NCBI GenBank assembly: GCA_016188005.1
Contig: JACPIQ010000109.1
Span: 1 to 49,441 of the forward strand
Length of the DNA: 49,441 bases
Direction of reading: 5' to 3'
DNA from: Candidatus Rokuibacteriota bacterium
GTDB lineage: Bacteria > Methylomirabilota > Methylomirabilia > Rokubacteriales > CSP1-6
Numbering within the stretch: the stretch's first letter is position 1; each line of letters opens with the position of its first letter. Positions 36,462 to 45,609 of this stretch are shown one piece after another. The notes under the pieces are model-generated. The model did not search any database and was not told where the DNA came from. It worked only from the letters and a program-made list of their open reading frames with translations. The translations under genes were made by a program, and so were the position numbers.

Positions 36462-37320
36462 AGCGGTAGAAGCCCCGGCCGGACTTCCGGCCCAGCAGGC
36501 CCGCCCGGACCATCTTGCGGAGCAGCGGGTGCGGCCGATACTTCGGGTTCCCGGTCTCGCGCACCATGCTGTCGGAGTTCGTCACGTGCAGGTCGACGCC
36601 CACCAGGTCGATGAGGGCGAGCGGCCCGATGGGGAAGCCCGCGCCGAGCCGCATGGCGGTGTCGATCTCCTCGGCGGTCGCGACGCCGTCGGCCAGGATG
36701 TCGACGGCCTCGTTGCGCATCGCCATCATGATGCGCGACACGATGCCCCCCGGCGCCTCGCGCGCGACCACCGCGGTCTTGCCGATCCGGCCGGCCATCG
36801 CCCGGGTCGCCTCGACCGTCGCCTCCGAGGTGAGGAGGCCCGGCACGAGCTCGACGAGCCTCATGATCGGCGCGGGGTTCATGAAGTGCATCCCGATGCA
36901 GCGGTCCGGCCGCTTCGTCGCCGCGGCGATCTCGGTCGGCGAGAGGATCGAGGTGTTGCTGGCGAGGACCGTTCCCGGCGCGCAGGCCCGGTCGAGCTCG
37001 GCGAAGACCCGCTTCTTCGTCTCGAGATCCTCGAGGACCGCCTCGACGACGAACGTCGCGTCCCCGGCCGCGTCCTCGAGCACGGTCGTCTGGCGGATCC
37101 GGCCGAGGGTCCGCTCGACCTCCTCCGCCGCGAGCTTGCCCTTGGCCGCGAGCCCCTCGAGGTTCCGCCGCATCGCCGTCGTCGCCCGGGTGAGCACCGC
37201 CTCGCTCACGTCGGTCTGCGCGACGGCGAAGCCGAACTGCGCGAAGACCTGGGCGATGCCCGTCCCCATCACGCCCGCTCCGAGGACCGCGATCCTGTCG
37301 CTCGACGCCGCTGCCGCCAT
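36451..37320 (-). CDS. 3-hydroxyacyl-CoA dehydrogenase
   Basis: A 289-residue enzyme with an N-terminal NAD motif (VLGAGVMGTGIAQ, GxGxxG at 14-19), the Ser/Asn in LASNTSIL (121-122), the catalytic His in IGMHFMNPAPIM (H145) and the C-terminal GFPIGPLALIDLVGVD domain ending in GRGFYRYEQ. It oxidises 3-hydroxyacyl-CoA (3-hydroxybutyryl-CoA type) to the 3-oxo compound. ATG 37320 was chosen from a longer open frame because it begins right at the Rossmann fold, 14 bp after the acyl-CoA dehydrogenase stop. Confidence 0.93.
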   Translation of the reverse strand: MAAAASSDRIAVLGAGVMGTGIAQVFAQFGFAVAQTDVSEAVLTRATTAMRRNLEGLAAKGKLAAEEVERTLGRIRQTTVLEDAAGDATFVVEAVLEDLETKKRVFAELDRACAPGTVLASNTSILSPTEIAAATKRPDRCIGMHFMNPAPIMRLVELVPGLLTSEATVEATRAMAGRIGKTAVVAREAPGGIVSRIMMAMRNEAVDILADGVATAEEIDTAMRLGAGFPIGPLALIDLVGVDLHVTNSDSMVRETGNPKYRPHPLLRKMVRAGLLGRKSGRGFYRYEQ

Positions 37321-37334
37321 GCCGTCCTCCCGCG

Positions 37335-38489
37335 TCACACGAAGGCCCGGAGGCCGAGCTCGTGCGAGCCGATGATCAGCTTCTGCATCTCCGAGGTCCC
37401 CTCGACGATCAGGTTCAGCCGGGCGTCCCGGAAGTGGCGCTCCACCGGGTACTCGTCCGAGTAGCCGTAGCTGCCGTGGACCTGGAGCGCCCGGGAGGCG
37501 ACGCGCAGGGCCATCTCGCTGGCGTAGTACTTCGCGATGGACACCTCGCGCGAGTTCCGCCGGCCCTGCTGCTTGAGGAACCCGGCCCGGTAGACGAGGT
37601 ACCGGGCGGCCTCCATCTCCGTCACCATGTCGGCGATCGCCTCCTGCACGAGCTGGAAGGAGGCGATCGGCCGGCCGAACTGGGTGCGCTCGAGCGCGTA
37701 CCGCTTGGCGGCGTCGATGCAGGCGCGGGCGATGCCCACGCAGCCCGCGGCGGTGGTGTAGCGGCCGTGGTCGAGCGCGGCGAGGGCGACACGCATGCCG
37801 TGGCCGACCTCGCCCAGCACCGCATCGTCGCCGACCTCGACGTCGGTCAGGTAGACCTCGGCCGTCGAGGCCGCCCACATGCCGAGCTTGCCGTGGATCT
37901 CCCGCCGCTCGAGCCCGGGCGCCGGCAGGTCGACGAGGAAGGCCGTGACCCGGCTCTCGCCGCCCGCCGCCGGCGTACGCGCGAAGACGATCGCGAGATC
38001 CGCGACGGTGCCGTTGGTGATCCACATCTTGGTGCCGCGCAGCACCCACCGGTCGCCCTTTCGCACCGCCTGCGTCTGCAGGCTCGCCGAGTCCGAGCCG
38101 CTGTTGGGCTCGGTGAGGCAGAAGCAGCCGATCTTCCGGAGGGCCGCGAGCTCCGGGAGGTAGCGCCGCTTCTGCGCCTCGGTCCCGAAGCCGAGGACCG
38201 CGAGGGTCGCCAGCGAGGTGTGGACGTTGTAGAAGCTCCGGACGACGTTGCAGACGCGCGAGAGCTCCTCGGCCACGAGCCCGTGGCTCAGGTAGTCCAT
38301 CTCCGAGCCACCGTACTCCTCGGGCAGGATCCCGGCGAAGAGGCCCTGCTTCGCCAGCTCGTCCAGCACGTCGCGCGGGAAGCGCCCCGCCCGGCTGTAC
38401 TCGCGCACGCGCGGGGCGATGATCCGCTCGGCCCACGCCGCGACGCTGTCGCGGACGAGGACCTGGGTCGGCGTGAGGTCGAAATCCAT
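37335..38489 (-). CDS. Acyl-CoA dehydrogenase
   Basis: A 384-residue acyl-CoA dehydrogenase, the first gene of the operon. It has the family N-terminus MDFDLTPTQVLVRDSVAAWA, the flavin-loop motif CLTEPNSGSDSASL, GTKMWITNG, RTQFGRPIASFQLVQE, YGYSDEYPVERHFRDA and the catalytic Glu in LIVEGTSEMQKL. It is the most canonical of the three paralogues. It oxidises the CoA ester made by the NDP-forming synthetase. The ATG at 38489 is followed at once by conserved sequence. The 133 bp upstream, before the chimeric gene, show no clear promoter. Confidence 0.93.
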   Translation of the reverse strand: MDFDLTPTQVLVRDSVAAWAERIIAPRVREYSRAGRFPRDVLDELAKQGLFAGILPEEYGGSEMDYLSHGLVAEELSRVCNVVRSFYNVHTSLATLAVLGFGTEAQKRRYLPELAALRKIGCFCLTEPNSGSDSASLQTQAVRKGDRWVLRGTKMWITNGTVADLAIVFARTPAAGGESRVTAFLVDLPAPGLERREIHGKLGMWAASTAEVYLTDVEVGDDAVLGEVGHGMRVALAALDHGRYTTAAGCVGIARACIDAAKRYALERTQFGRPIASFQLVQEAIADMVTEMEAARYLVYRAGFLKQQGRRNSREVSIAKYYASEMALRVASRALQVHGSYGYSDEYPVERHFRDARLNLIVEGTSEMQKLIIGSHELGLRAFV

Positions 38490-38622
38490 GGGTCAACGCC
38501 TCCGTGGGGCACGGGCGGCCGGCGCCCGGTGGGCCGACCCGACGCGCCCGCCGCTGTCCGCGGCGAGCGCCAGGCCGAGGTGCTCCGAATCGTGTCCCGT
38601 CCATCGACTCGCGTCGCGGGTA

Positions 38623-39170
38623 CCTGTCAAGGACATCAGGCCGGCCGGGCGCGCGCGGTCACCCGGACCTCCGGCGTGTCGAGCCGCACCGAGGCGAACC
38701 GCCGCTCCGTGACCAGGGCGCGGACCAGGTCGACGAGCGGCGTGGCGACCGAGGGCGGGCGTCCGGCGAGGGGAGGCGCGGCCAGCATCGCCTCGACGTG
38801 CTCCTCGGGAAACATGATCGGCAGGAGAACGTCCTCGTCGGAGATTCCCCCGCCGAACCTTGCACGCACTCGTTCGATGACTGACTTTTCGGGCTCCCGA
38901 CTGGTATACAGCCGTGCGGCTGGCGTCTGGTGGATCCGGTCGAGGACGTCCGGCGCAAGGGGCGCGAGCGGTTTCCCATAATGCCCCAGCGCGTACCGGA
39001 TCACCTCGTCGGGCACCGTCCGGTACCGTTCTCCCTGCACGACGTTGATCACCGCCTGGGTCCCCACCAGCTGTGAGGTCGGCGTGACCATGTTGACGTA
39101 GCCGAGTTCTTCTCGGACCCGCGCTGCCTCCTCGAGGATCTCGTCGAGCTTGTGCTCGAGGCCGATCCGG
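38623..39170. repeat. Direct repeat copy 1: 3' part of oxaloacetate-decarboxylase-like gene (mosaic)
   Basis: This matches 48650-49197 in the same orientation, offset 10,027 bp. From 38623 to about 38820 I count roughly nine differences (about 95% identical), including the non-coding CCTGTCAAGGACATCAGG tail. From about 38830 onward similarity falls to roughly 70-75%. The sharp change marks a recombination or conversion breakpoint. Confidence 0.75.
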
Positions 39171-39388
39171 CTGATCAGGGAGAAGGTCGAGCTTGGGCCA
39201 AGCACCGAGCTGGGCCCCGGCCCGACGATCCTGCGCCCACGAAACGCCTCGATCTCGTCTCGTCCGATCCCGGCGTCCTGGATGCACTCGGTGAAGGCTT
39301 CGATGATAAGGTCTTCGGCGGGCTTGTCCCAGTGCTCGCCGAACCTGAAGCACCCAGTGCTCCGTCTTCGGTCCTCTGAGCGTCTCAC
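38636..39388 (-). pseudogene. Thiolase N-terminus fused to C-terminal half of oxaloacetate decarboxylase alpha / pyruvate carboxylase B
   Basis: An open 250-residue chimera. Residues of about 15-50 (CFRFGEHWDKPAEDLIIEAF, TECIQDAGIGRDEIEAF) resemble the start of SCP-type thiolases (acetyl-CoA acetyltransferase family). From about residue 75 on (LDEILEEAARVREELGYVNM) it is the PYC_OADA conserved C-terminal domain, ending VRVTARARPA. Neither the thiolase catalytic Cys nor the carboxyltransferase TIM barrel is present, so it should have neither activity. Its GTG overlaps the CoA-transferase stop (GTGA), the place where a functional thiolase would complete ketone degradation. It probably arose by deletion or recombination joining two genes. 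Confidence 0.7.
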
Positions 39389-40047
39389 ACGTCCATCTCG
39401 CGGATGGATCCCGCGGCGCGAATCCTTGCTTGGGTTCGCTCCTGGATCTCCTCGACAGTGAAGCCGGGCGCGATCTCCCTGAGGACGAACTCGCCATGGG
39501 CGATTTCGATGACCGCCAGCTCAGTGATGACCAGGGAGACGCAGCGGCCGGCCGTCAGCGGATAGGTGCAGCGCTCGACCAGTTTCGCCTCGCCACTCTT
39601 GCTCGTATGCTTCATGACGACCACCACCCGCTTGGCCCCAGCGGCAAGGTCCATTGCGCCTCCCACACCCCCCAGGACACGGTCCGGCACCTTCCAGTTG
39701 GCCAGGTCGCCGCTGGACGAGACCTGTAACCCGCCGAGGATCGCCAGGTCGAGATGGCCTCCCCGAATCATCGCGAACGACTCGACGCTGGGGAAGATCG
39801 AGGCGCCCGGCAGCAAGGTGACTGGCCGCTTCCCGGCGTCGATGATGTCACGATCTTCCTGTCCGGCCGGGGGCGGCGGCCCCATCCCGAGGATCCCGTT
39901 CTCCGACTGGAAGAACACGGTTCGACCGGGGGGGATGTGCTCGAGGATCAGCGTCGGCAGCCCGATGCCCAGGTTGACGAAGCCGCCATCCGGGAGCTCG
40001 CGAGCCGCGCGGCGGACGATCGCATCGCGGGTCAATGGACGTCCCAT
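39385..40047 (-). CDS. 3-oxoacid CoA-transferase subunit B
   Basis: A 220-residue family I CoA-transferase beta subunit. The catalytic Glu lies in FFQSENGILGMG (E49), and GGHLDLAILGGLQVSSSGDLANW and VVVMKHTSKSGEAKLV match succinyl-CoA:3-oxoacid transferases (ScoB/AtoA/PcaJ). With subunit A it moves CoA from succinyl-CoA or acetyl-CoA to a 3-oxoacid such as acetoacetate. It overlaps subunit A by 16 bp. Directly downstream of the carboxylase genes, it is placed to activate the 3-oxoacid formed by ketone carboxylation. Confidence 0.9.
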   Translation of the reverse strand: MGRPLTRDAIVRRAARELPDGGFVNLGIGLPTLILEHIPPGRTVFFQSENGILGMGPPPPAGQEDRDIIDAGKRPVTLLPGASIFPSVESFAMIRGGHLDLAILGGLQVSSSGDLANWKVPDRVLGGVGGAMDLAAGAKRVVVVMKHTSKSGEAKLVERCTYPLTAGRCVSLVITELAVIEIAHGEFVLREIAPGFTVEEIQERTQARIRAAGSIREMDV

Positions 40048-40712
40048 GAATACCCCACGACGACCAGCCGGTCCACGTAGATGCCGGGAGTCCGCACCTG
40101 ATCGGGGGGGATCTCCCCGGGTTCCACGAGTTCCGCCACTTCGGCGATGGTGACGTCGGCAGCGGCCGCCATCGTCGGGTTGAAGTTGCAGGCGGCGTAA
40201 CGGTACGCCAAATTGCCGAATCGATCCGCGCGATGAGCCCGCACCAGGGCGAAGTCGGCGTGAAGCGGCAGCTCGAGAACATACTCGCGGCCATCGATGA
40301 TCCGTCTCTCCTTGCCTTCAGCGAGCGGGGTGCCAACGGCGACGGTAGTGTAGAAGCCTCCGATCCCTGCCCCGCCCGCCCGGATCCGCTCGATGAAGGT
40401 GCCCTGCGGAAGGGTCTCGATGTCGACCTCCCCTCGGAGGAACTGCTCCTCGACGGCTCCTTGCTTGCGCTGTCCCGGAAAGGTGCAGATTACCTTTTGT
40501 ACCTGCCGGTTCCGGACCAGCGTCTCGATGCCGCCTCCCTCCATCAGACCGGCGTTATTGTTGATGAAGGTGAGCCTCTTTGCTCCCGTCTCGGCCAGCG
40601 CCGCGAGCAGCGCCTCGGGCACGCCCGATCCGCCGAACCCACCCACCATGATCGACGCCCCGTCCGGGATGCCGGCCACCGCGCCACCCGGTGACGGATA
40701 GACCTTCACCAT
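40032..40712 (-). CDS. 3-oxoacid CoA-transferase subunit A
   Basis: A 226-residue CoA-transferase alpha subunit with IPDGASIMVGGFGGSGVPEA, the NNNAG segment and GTFIERIRAGGAGIGGFYTT, followed by ADFALVRAHRADRFGNLAYR, all family hallmarks (ScoA/AtoD/PcaI). It binds the CoA moiety while subunit B supplies the Glu. ATG 40712 was chosen because it begins the conserved domain 13 bp after the carboxylase subunit stop, preceded by AGGGA. The residues encoded up to 40754 are not conserved. Confidence 0.9.
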   Translation of the reverse strand: MVKVYPSPGGAVAGIPDGASIMVGGFGGSGVPEALLAALAETGAKRLTFINNNAGLMEGGGIETLVRNRQVQKVICTFPGQRKQGAVEEQFLRGEVDIETLPQGTFIERIRAGGAGIGGFYTTVAVGTPLAEGKERRIIDGREYVLELPLHADFALVRAHRADRFGNLAYRYAACNFNPTMAAAADVTIAEVAELVEPGEIPPDQVRTPGIYVDRLVVVGYSWDVH

Positions 40713-40725
40713 TGGTCCCTGGCCA

Positions 40726-42870
40726 TCATGCCGATGTCGGCTCGACGCCGGCAAAGGTCTCGGGAAGACCCCAGAACTCCACGAACTCCCGCCTGAAGCG
40801 CTCCGACGCGGCCAGACACTGGTTCAGCGCGGCTCGGGCCGGCTCGGGCAGTTCACCAGCGAGAATTCGAAGGCGTTGCTGCTCGACGTACTGACCGGCG
40901 GGCATCCCGCGTGACCGTCGCCTGGCGCGGATCTCAGCTCGCCGGCGTCCCGTCGCGTTCTCATCGACGCTTCCATCGTTGACGACGACGCCGTAGACGT
41001 GCTCCGCGGTCCCCGGAGTGACGAGGCCGAGGCCCAGATCCGCGGCCACCGCCACGGGATTGCGTTCGAGCGGATCGCCGTAACCGCCGGTCGCGCCGTT
41101 TATCTGCTGCCAGAGCTGGTTGCGCCGGACCTCGCGCGCGATCACGACGGCATCGGTGCACTCGGTCACGCCGTCGCCGAGTCTGGTCCAGTCCGGCGTC
41201 AAGGAGTCGGCACCTTCGGAATGAGGTATGTCGAGGCGGGCAGCCACGAGCCGGCTCAGGTCGAAGCCCGAGACGATCCGGCGGTAGTTCGCGCTCGCGG
41301 GATAGCCGCCCATCAGGCCAGGGCTCGCGAAGACGCGGCTGCCGCCCATGCTCGACGCCATCTCGACCTGGTCCACGAGCGCGACGAGGTACAGCGATTC
41401 CAGCCCGCTTCCGCCCCGGTACTTGCCGAACCCGGGGTCGGGGTAGATCCGACGCCCGAGGTAGATCTGCGGAAACATCTTCTCCCAGAGCTCCACGTCG
41501 CCGCAGTCTCCCTGCGGGTTCCAGACGGCGTAACAGACGTCGACGCCATCCCTCACCGCGGTGGCGGGAACCCCCGAGCACGACAGCTCGAAGTTGTTGA
41601 TGCTGAAGCGCCGGCCGTACTGGTCCACGCCGCCCGTTCGCATGGCGCTGGTGAGCCCGTGCCCGGCCGTCACCTCTTCGCGGAAACCGCGAGCGTAGTA
41701 GGCGAATGACAGGCACGTCGTGATGCCGCTGCAAGATACGATGGCCGTCGCCCAGTTGCCGACGGCATAGGACGGATCAGGAGGATTCAGGCAGGAATGC
41801 GGTAGGTGCCAGCGATCACCCTCGATCAGGTGCTGGATCCCATAGTTGTACTTGATATCGTAGAAGACGTTCTGGATCAGCATGCTGATCATGTTCCCGA
41901 CGGTGGTCGGCTGGGATGCGTTGAACGAGTGGAGGCCCGCCGGAGACGTCCCATCGAAATCGAGGCGGATCTCCCCGTCGGGACTCACCTGGAGCTCGAT
42001 TGGCATGATCAGCTCATGGTCACGGGCGTAACGGACTGGCTTGTCCTTCCACGGCACGGCGTGGAACGAGACGGCGCGGTACCGCCCCGGGAACAGCACC
42101 TGCGTGACGCGGGTGAGGCACGCGCGGCGGGTGTCCTCGATGTACTCGTACAGCGCGGGCAGGAAGTACTGTCGGCCGTACTCGGTGACGAGCGCCTTCA
42201 CGCCGTCACGGATCAGCCGGCAGCCGGCGATGCGGGCGCGCTGGTCGAGGAGCCAGTACACGGGCGTCCGCGTCCCCCGCTCGATCATCACCTCGAGGTC
42301 GTGGCGGATGCGGTCATCCTCGGCCACCTTCACACACGGCAGGTAGATCCCTTCCTCGTAGCGAGTGAGGGCCGACACGGGGTTACCACCGGGTTCCGAT
42401 GCACCGGTTTCGGGGACATGGGTCAGGCCGCCCGCCCAGCCGATCAGCTCATCGCCGGAGTAAATGGGAGTGACAATGGTCTGGTCCGGCGAGTGCGCGC
42501 CGCCCAGAAAAGGATCGTTGTTGAAGAAGTAGTCGCCCTCGCGGATGCCGACCAACTCCTCGTAGTCGTTCTCGAGGAGAAACCGGATCGTGCCGCTCAT
42601 GCTCGACACGTGGAGCAGGAGGCCGGTGGAGAAGCACACCGACTCGCCCTCGGGAGTGAAAAAGGCGAAGATGCACTCGCCGATCTCCCTCACGACCGGA
42701 GAAGCCGAGACGCGCCGCGCGGTCTCACGCGCGTTCTGGACGAGCCCGGCGAGCCGCGTGTAAAGGATCTCCCACTTGACCGGATCGGCCTCCTTGAGGC
42801 TCAGCCCGGGGTATCGGCCCGCACCGACCTCGCGCTCTCGCGCCGTGAGTCGCTCTCGCAACATCCCCAT
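40726..42870 (-). CDS. HyuB-like (N-methylhydantoinase B) subunit, acetone/acetophenone carboxylase alpha-type
   Basis: A 714-residue hydantoinase-B family protein. The motif GDYFFNNDPFLGGAHSPDQT and the central INGATGGYGDPLERNP loop are family features, as are FNASQPTTVGNMISMLIQN and GGSGLESLYLVALVDQVEMA. In acetone carboxylase this subunit holds the metal site and carboxylates the enol phosphate of the ketone; in hydantoinases it hydrolyses the ring. The adjacent gamma-type subunit and CoA-transferase favour ketone carboxylation. It is somewhat shorter than Xanthobacter acetone carboxylase alpha (about 776 residues, from memory), so another ketone, possibly aromatic, is plausible. It lies 26 bp downstream of the HyuA-like gene. 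Confidence 0.82.
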   Translation of the reverse strand: MGMLRERLTAREREVGAGRYPGLSLKEADPVKWEILYTRLAGLVQNARETARRVSASPVVREIGECIFAFFTPEGESVCFSTGLLLHVSSMSGTIRFLLENDYEELVGIREGDYFFNNDPFLGGAHSPDQTIVTPIYSGDELIGWAGGLTHVPETGASEPGGNPVSALTRYEEGIYLPCVKVAEDDRIRHDLEVMIERGTRTPVYWLLDQRARIAGCRLIRDGVKALVTEYGRQYFLPALYEYIEDTRRACLTRVTQVLFPGRYRAVSFHAVPWKDKPVRYARDHELIMPIELQVSPDGEIRLDFDGTSPAGLHSFNASQPTTVGNMISMLIQNVFYDIKYNYGIQHLIEGDRWHLPHSCLNPPDPSYAVGNWATAIVSCSGITTCLSFAYYARGFREEVTAGHGLTSAMRTGGVDQYGRRFSINNFELSCSGVPATAVRDGVDVCYAVWNPQGDCGDVELWEKMFPQIYLGRRIYPDPGFGKYRGGSGLESLYLVALVDQVEMASSMGGSRVFASPGLMGGYPASANYRRIVSGFDLSRLVAARLDIPHSEGADSLTPDWTRLGDGVTECTDAVVIAREVRRNQLWQQINGATGGYGDPLERNPVAVAADLGLGLVTPGTAEHVYGVVVNDGSVDENATGRRRAEIRARRRSRGMPAGQYVEQQRLRILAGELPEPARAALNQCLAASERFRREFVEFWGLPETFAGVEPTSA

Positions 42871-42896
42871 GCGCGTCTCTCCTCGCGTCGTCGCCG

Positions 42897-45032
42897 CTAC
42901 CTGAGCCAGGCGTTGAGGTGTTCGTCAATCTCCACCCGCCGATCGGGAGGCACGACCAGTGTCGTCGACGAGTTCTCGATGATCGCCGGGCCGTTCACGA
43001 CGGCGCCCGGTGACTGCTCGCCCCACTCGTACACCTGCGTGTCGACGCGGGTGGCGTCAAACCAGCAATGCCGGCGCCCCTTCGGTGAGGCGGATGAGTT
43101 CGAACGCCGCGCATACCGCCGCAGCTTCGGCTTGGTCTTCTCGACCGCCGCCACGAGGCCGACCTCGAAGATGTCGTATCCGGCGCGCGTATACTTTGCC
43201 GCGCTCGCGTAGATACGCTCGTAGTCCGTCTCGAAGGCCGTGATCAGCGCGTCCCACTCCTGCACGGTCGAGATCCTCGAGACAGGTGATGTGATGATCA
43301 GGTCGTCGAGCTGCCGGCTGTAGCGGACCATCGCGAGCCGGCGGAATCGGATCTGCCCGGCGACGAAGCCCTCGCGCCGCAATTGCTGGCTGGCTTGCGC
43401 CTCCAACTCCTCCCAGACTTGGTTGATCCGCGTGCCGAGATCGAGCTTTACGTGCGCGACCGCTGTCGGCGGCACCACGACGTTCACCGCGCGGATGTAG
43501 TGATGCTCGTAGTCGGCGGCGGCGGCGCCGAACGCCGAGAAGGCGGCGGAGAACGGCAGCGCGAGCACGCCCCCGAGCGGGACGCCCGACGTGTAGCCGG
43601 CAGCGTGGGTAGGGCCGGCGCCGCCAAAGGCAAGGAGGTGATAGCGACTCACCTCACCGCCATGGGCCATCACCATCCCGAGGAGGGCGTCGCGCATCTT
43701 GACGTCGACGAGGCGCTTGATCCCCGTCGCCGCCTCGGGCACCGAGATCCCGAGCGGCCGCCCTACTCGCTCCTCGATCGCGCGCCAGGCGCGCTCGGCG
43801 CTGAGCTTGATGCGTCCTCCCAGGAAGTAGTCGGGATCGAGATAGCCGAGGGCGACGTCCGCGTCGCTGACGGTGGGATTCTCGCCGCCCCGGTCGTAGC
43901 AGGCTGGGCCCGGTTTCGCGCCGGCGCTGTCCGGTCCCACTTGCAGCCGTCGGGTGAGCGGGTCGACCCAGGCGATCGTTCCTCCTCCTGCGCCGATGGA
44001 GCTCACCTGCGCCACCGGCACGCCGAGAACCATCCCTGAGCAGACCGGTTCTCGGTCCACCGTGATCCGGCCCCCGTTGACGAGTCCGACGTCGAAGCTG
44101 GTGCCGCCGACGTCCGTCGTGATGACGTTGTCGAAGCCGTAGAGGTGGCCGATGTACTGGCCGCCGATGAGACCGCCCACCGGGCCGGACTGCACGGTCT
44201 CGACGGCCTTGATGTCACGACCAGCGGCGAGCCCTCCGGACGACTGCATGACCTGCAGCGCGCCGCGAAATCCCCCGGTCGCGAGTCGCTCCTCGATGCG
44301 GCCGAGCGCCGCGCGGAAGCACGGCGAGGTGTAGGCCTCGATCACCGTGGCATTCAGCCGGGAGAGCTCCCGGAGGACGGGGCTGACGTCGACGCTCGAA
44401 TAGACCGGAATCTGCACGCCGCGCTCCGCGGCGAGGCCACGAATCAGCTCGGCGGCCCGACGCTCGTGGGAGGGGTTCTGCCACGAGAACAAGAAGCAGA
44501 TCACGATAGCCTCGACGCCCGCGGCGATCAGCTCGTCCCCCGCCCGGCGGACCTCATGCTCGTAGAGCGGGACTCTCTCGCTGCCGAGGCAGTCGACGCG
44601 CTCGGTCACGCCCTTCATCCGATCGAGTGGGATGAGGGGCGTCGTGTGCCGGTGGACACGATAGTGGATGCGGTCCTCCAGGTCGTGCTCCTCCCAGGTC
44701 TGCCGGCCGCGCTCGATCATGAGCACCTGCTCGAAGCCTTTCGTGACGATGCCGCCGAGCCGCACGCCGCCGCGGGTCAGAAGGGTGTTCAGCACGATCG
44801 TCGTCCCGTACCCGATCACCGTGAGCTCGCCGCAGAGATCGTCGAGCGAGATGCCGAGCTCTCTCGCCGCATCCTCGAGCGAGTCGAAGTAGCCGCTCGC
44901 GACGTCGTCCGGCGTGGTGGACGCCTTGGCGACGAGGAAGTCGCCGTCCTCGTCGACGACGAACGTATCGGTGAAGGTGCCGCCGGTGTCGGTGTAGCAG
45001 AGCTTCTGGCGACGCCGTCCGGAGCTGCTCAT
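42897..45032 (-). CDS. HyuA-like (N-methylhydantoinase A) ATP-dependent subunit, carboxylase beta-type
   Basis: A 711-residue hydantoinase/oxoprolinase family protein. It has the N-terminal phosphate-binding motif CYTDTGGTFTDTFVVDEDGD, the segment YGTTIVLNTLLTRGG, the VITTDVGGTSFDVGL phosphate-2 motif and a C-terminal ENSSTTLVVPPDRRVEID. Family members use ATP to activate substrates; in acetone carboxylase the beta subunit phosphorylates ketone and bicarbonate. Its ATG overlaps the stop of the gamma-type subunit (ATGA), giving the gene order gamma, HyuA, HyuB. The length matches acetone carboxylase beta (about 717 residues, from memory). Confidence 0.85.
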   Translation of the reverse strand: MSSSGRRRQKLCYTDTGGTFTDTFVVDEDGDFLVAKASTTPDDVASGYFDSLEDAARELGISLDDLCGELTVIGYGTTIVLNTLLTRGGVRLGGIVTKGFEQVLMIERGRQTWEEHDLEDRIHYRVHRHTTPLIPLDRMKGVTERVDCLGSERVPLYEHEVRRAGDELIAAGVEAIVICFLFSWQNPSHERRAAELIRGLAAERGVQIPVYSSVDVSPVLRELSRLNATVIEAYTSPCFRAALGRIEERLATGGFRGALQVMQSSGGLAAGRDIKAVETVQSGPVGGLIGGQYIGHLYGFDNVITTDVGGTSFDVGLVNGGRITVDREPVCSGMVLGVPVAQVSSIGAGGGTIAWVDPLTRRLQVGPDSAGAKPGPACYDRGGENPTVSDADVALGYLDPDYFLGGRIKLSAERAWRAIEERVGRPLGISVPEAATGIKRLVDVKMRDALLGMVMAHGGEVSRYHLLAFGGAGPTHAAGYTSGVPLGGVLALPFSAAFSAFGAAAADYEHHYIRAVNVVVPPTAVAHVKLDLGTRINQVWEELEAQASQQLRREGFVAGQIRFRRLAMVRYSRQLDDLIITSPVSRISTVQEWDALITAFETDYERIYASAAKYTRAGYDIFEVGLVAAVEKTKPKLRRYARRSNSSASPKGRRHCWFDATRVDTQVYEWGEQSPGAVVNGPAIIENSSTTLVVPPDRRVEIDEHLNAWLR

Positions 45033-45574
45033 CCGCCAGCTTCTCGGCGTGACGGAACCGGCACGTCGCCGAAGACCCGCTCGCGCAGTGCCGCATGCTC
45101 GGAGTAGAAGCCCGCGATATCGGGCAGCGCCGCGAACGTGAAGGGATAGCCGGGCGGCACCGCCTCCGTGTCGAGCAGACTGTCGCAGCCGGGGCAGTAG
45201 AACTCACGGAGGATCATCCAGTCAGGATCTGCGGCGCGTGGCCCCTGGTAGATCTCACCATCCCGGCAGTCGCGCTCGTAAACCGAGGCGCCGAGCTTCC
45301 AGTTGCGCCGATAGTCACCGAACTCGTGACCGCACGCGCATTTGACGATCAGGTCGCCACGCCTCAGGACGACATACAGGTGTTCCTGGAGAGGCACGAC
45401 GATGCGCTCGTGCCACGGCACGCGTCCCTGCTCGATCTCGAGGATCTTCTCGAACCGGTTCTCCTCCTTCGGGCGGCTCTGGATCTCCTGCAGAGTCGCG
45501 TCGGGGACTTCGCCGTCCAACAGTTGCTGCAGGATGGCTTTCGGCCAGTCTACCGGCTCGCGTCTCCATGCCAT
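45029..45574 (-). CDS. Acetone carboxylase gamma-type subunit (PF08882)
   Basis: A 181-residue small subunit with two zinc-type half sites, IVKCACGHEFGDYRRNWK (C79, C81) and FYCPGCDSLLDTE (C127, C130), matching the acetone carboxylase gamma/ApcB family. This subunit is confined to ketone carboxylases, so it is the key evidence that the two hydantoinase-like genes encode a carboxylase rather than a hydantoinase. ATG 45574 follows AGGGAGA and gives the family N-terminus; the long frame to 46279 runs antisense through the transporter gene. It overlaps the HyuA-like gene by 4 bp. Confidence 0.85.
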   Translation of the reverse strand: MAWRREPVDWPKAILQQLLDGEVPDATLQEIQSRPKEENRFEKILEIEQGRVPWHERIVVPLQEHLYVVLRRGDLIVKCACGHEFGDYRRNWKLGASVYERDCRDGEIYQGPRAADPDWMILREFYCPGCDSLLDTEAVPPGYPFTFAALPDIAGFYSEHAALRERVFGDVPVPSRREAGG

Positions 45575-45609
45575 CGCGATTCTCCCTGTGACGCGTGGAG
45601 CGCTGAGGA

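Noticed and set aside
40726-45032. Annotating the HyuA/HyuB-like pair as an N-methylhydantoinase
   Set aside because: The coupled gamma-type subunit and adjacent 3-oxoacid CoA-transferase fit ketone carboxylase better; kept as a secondary possibility.
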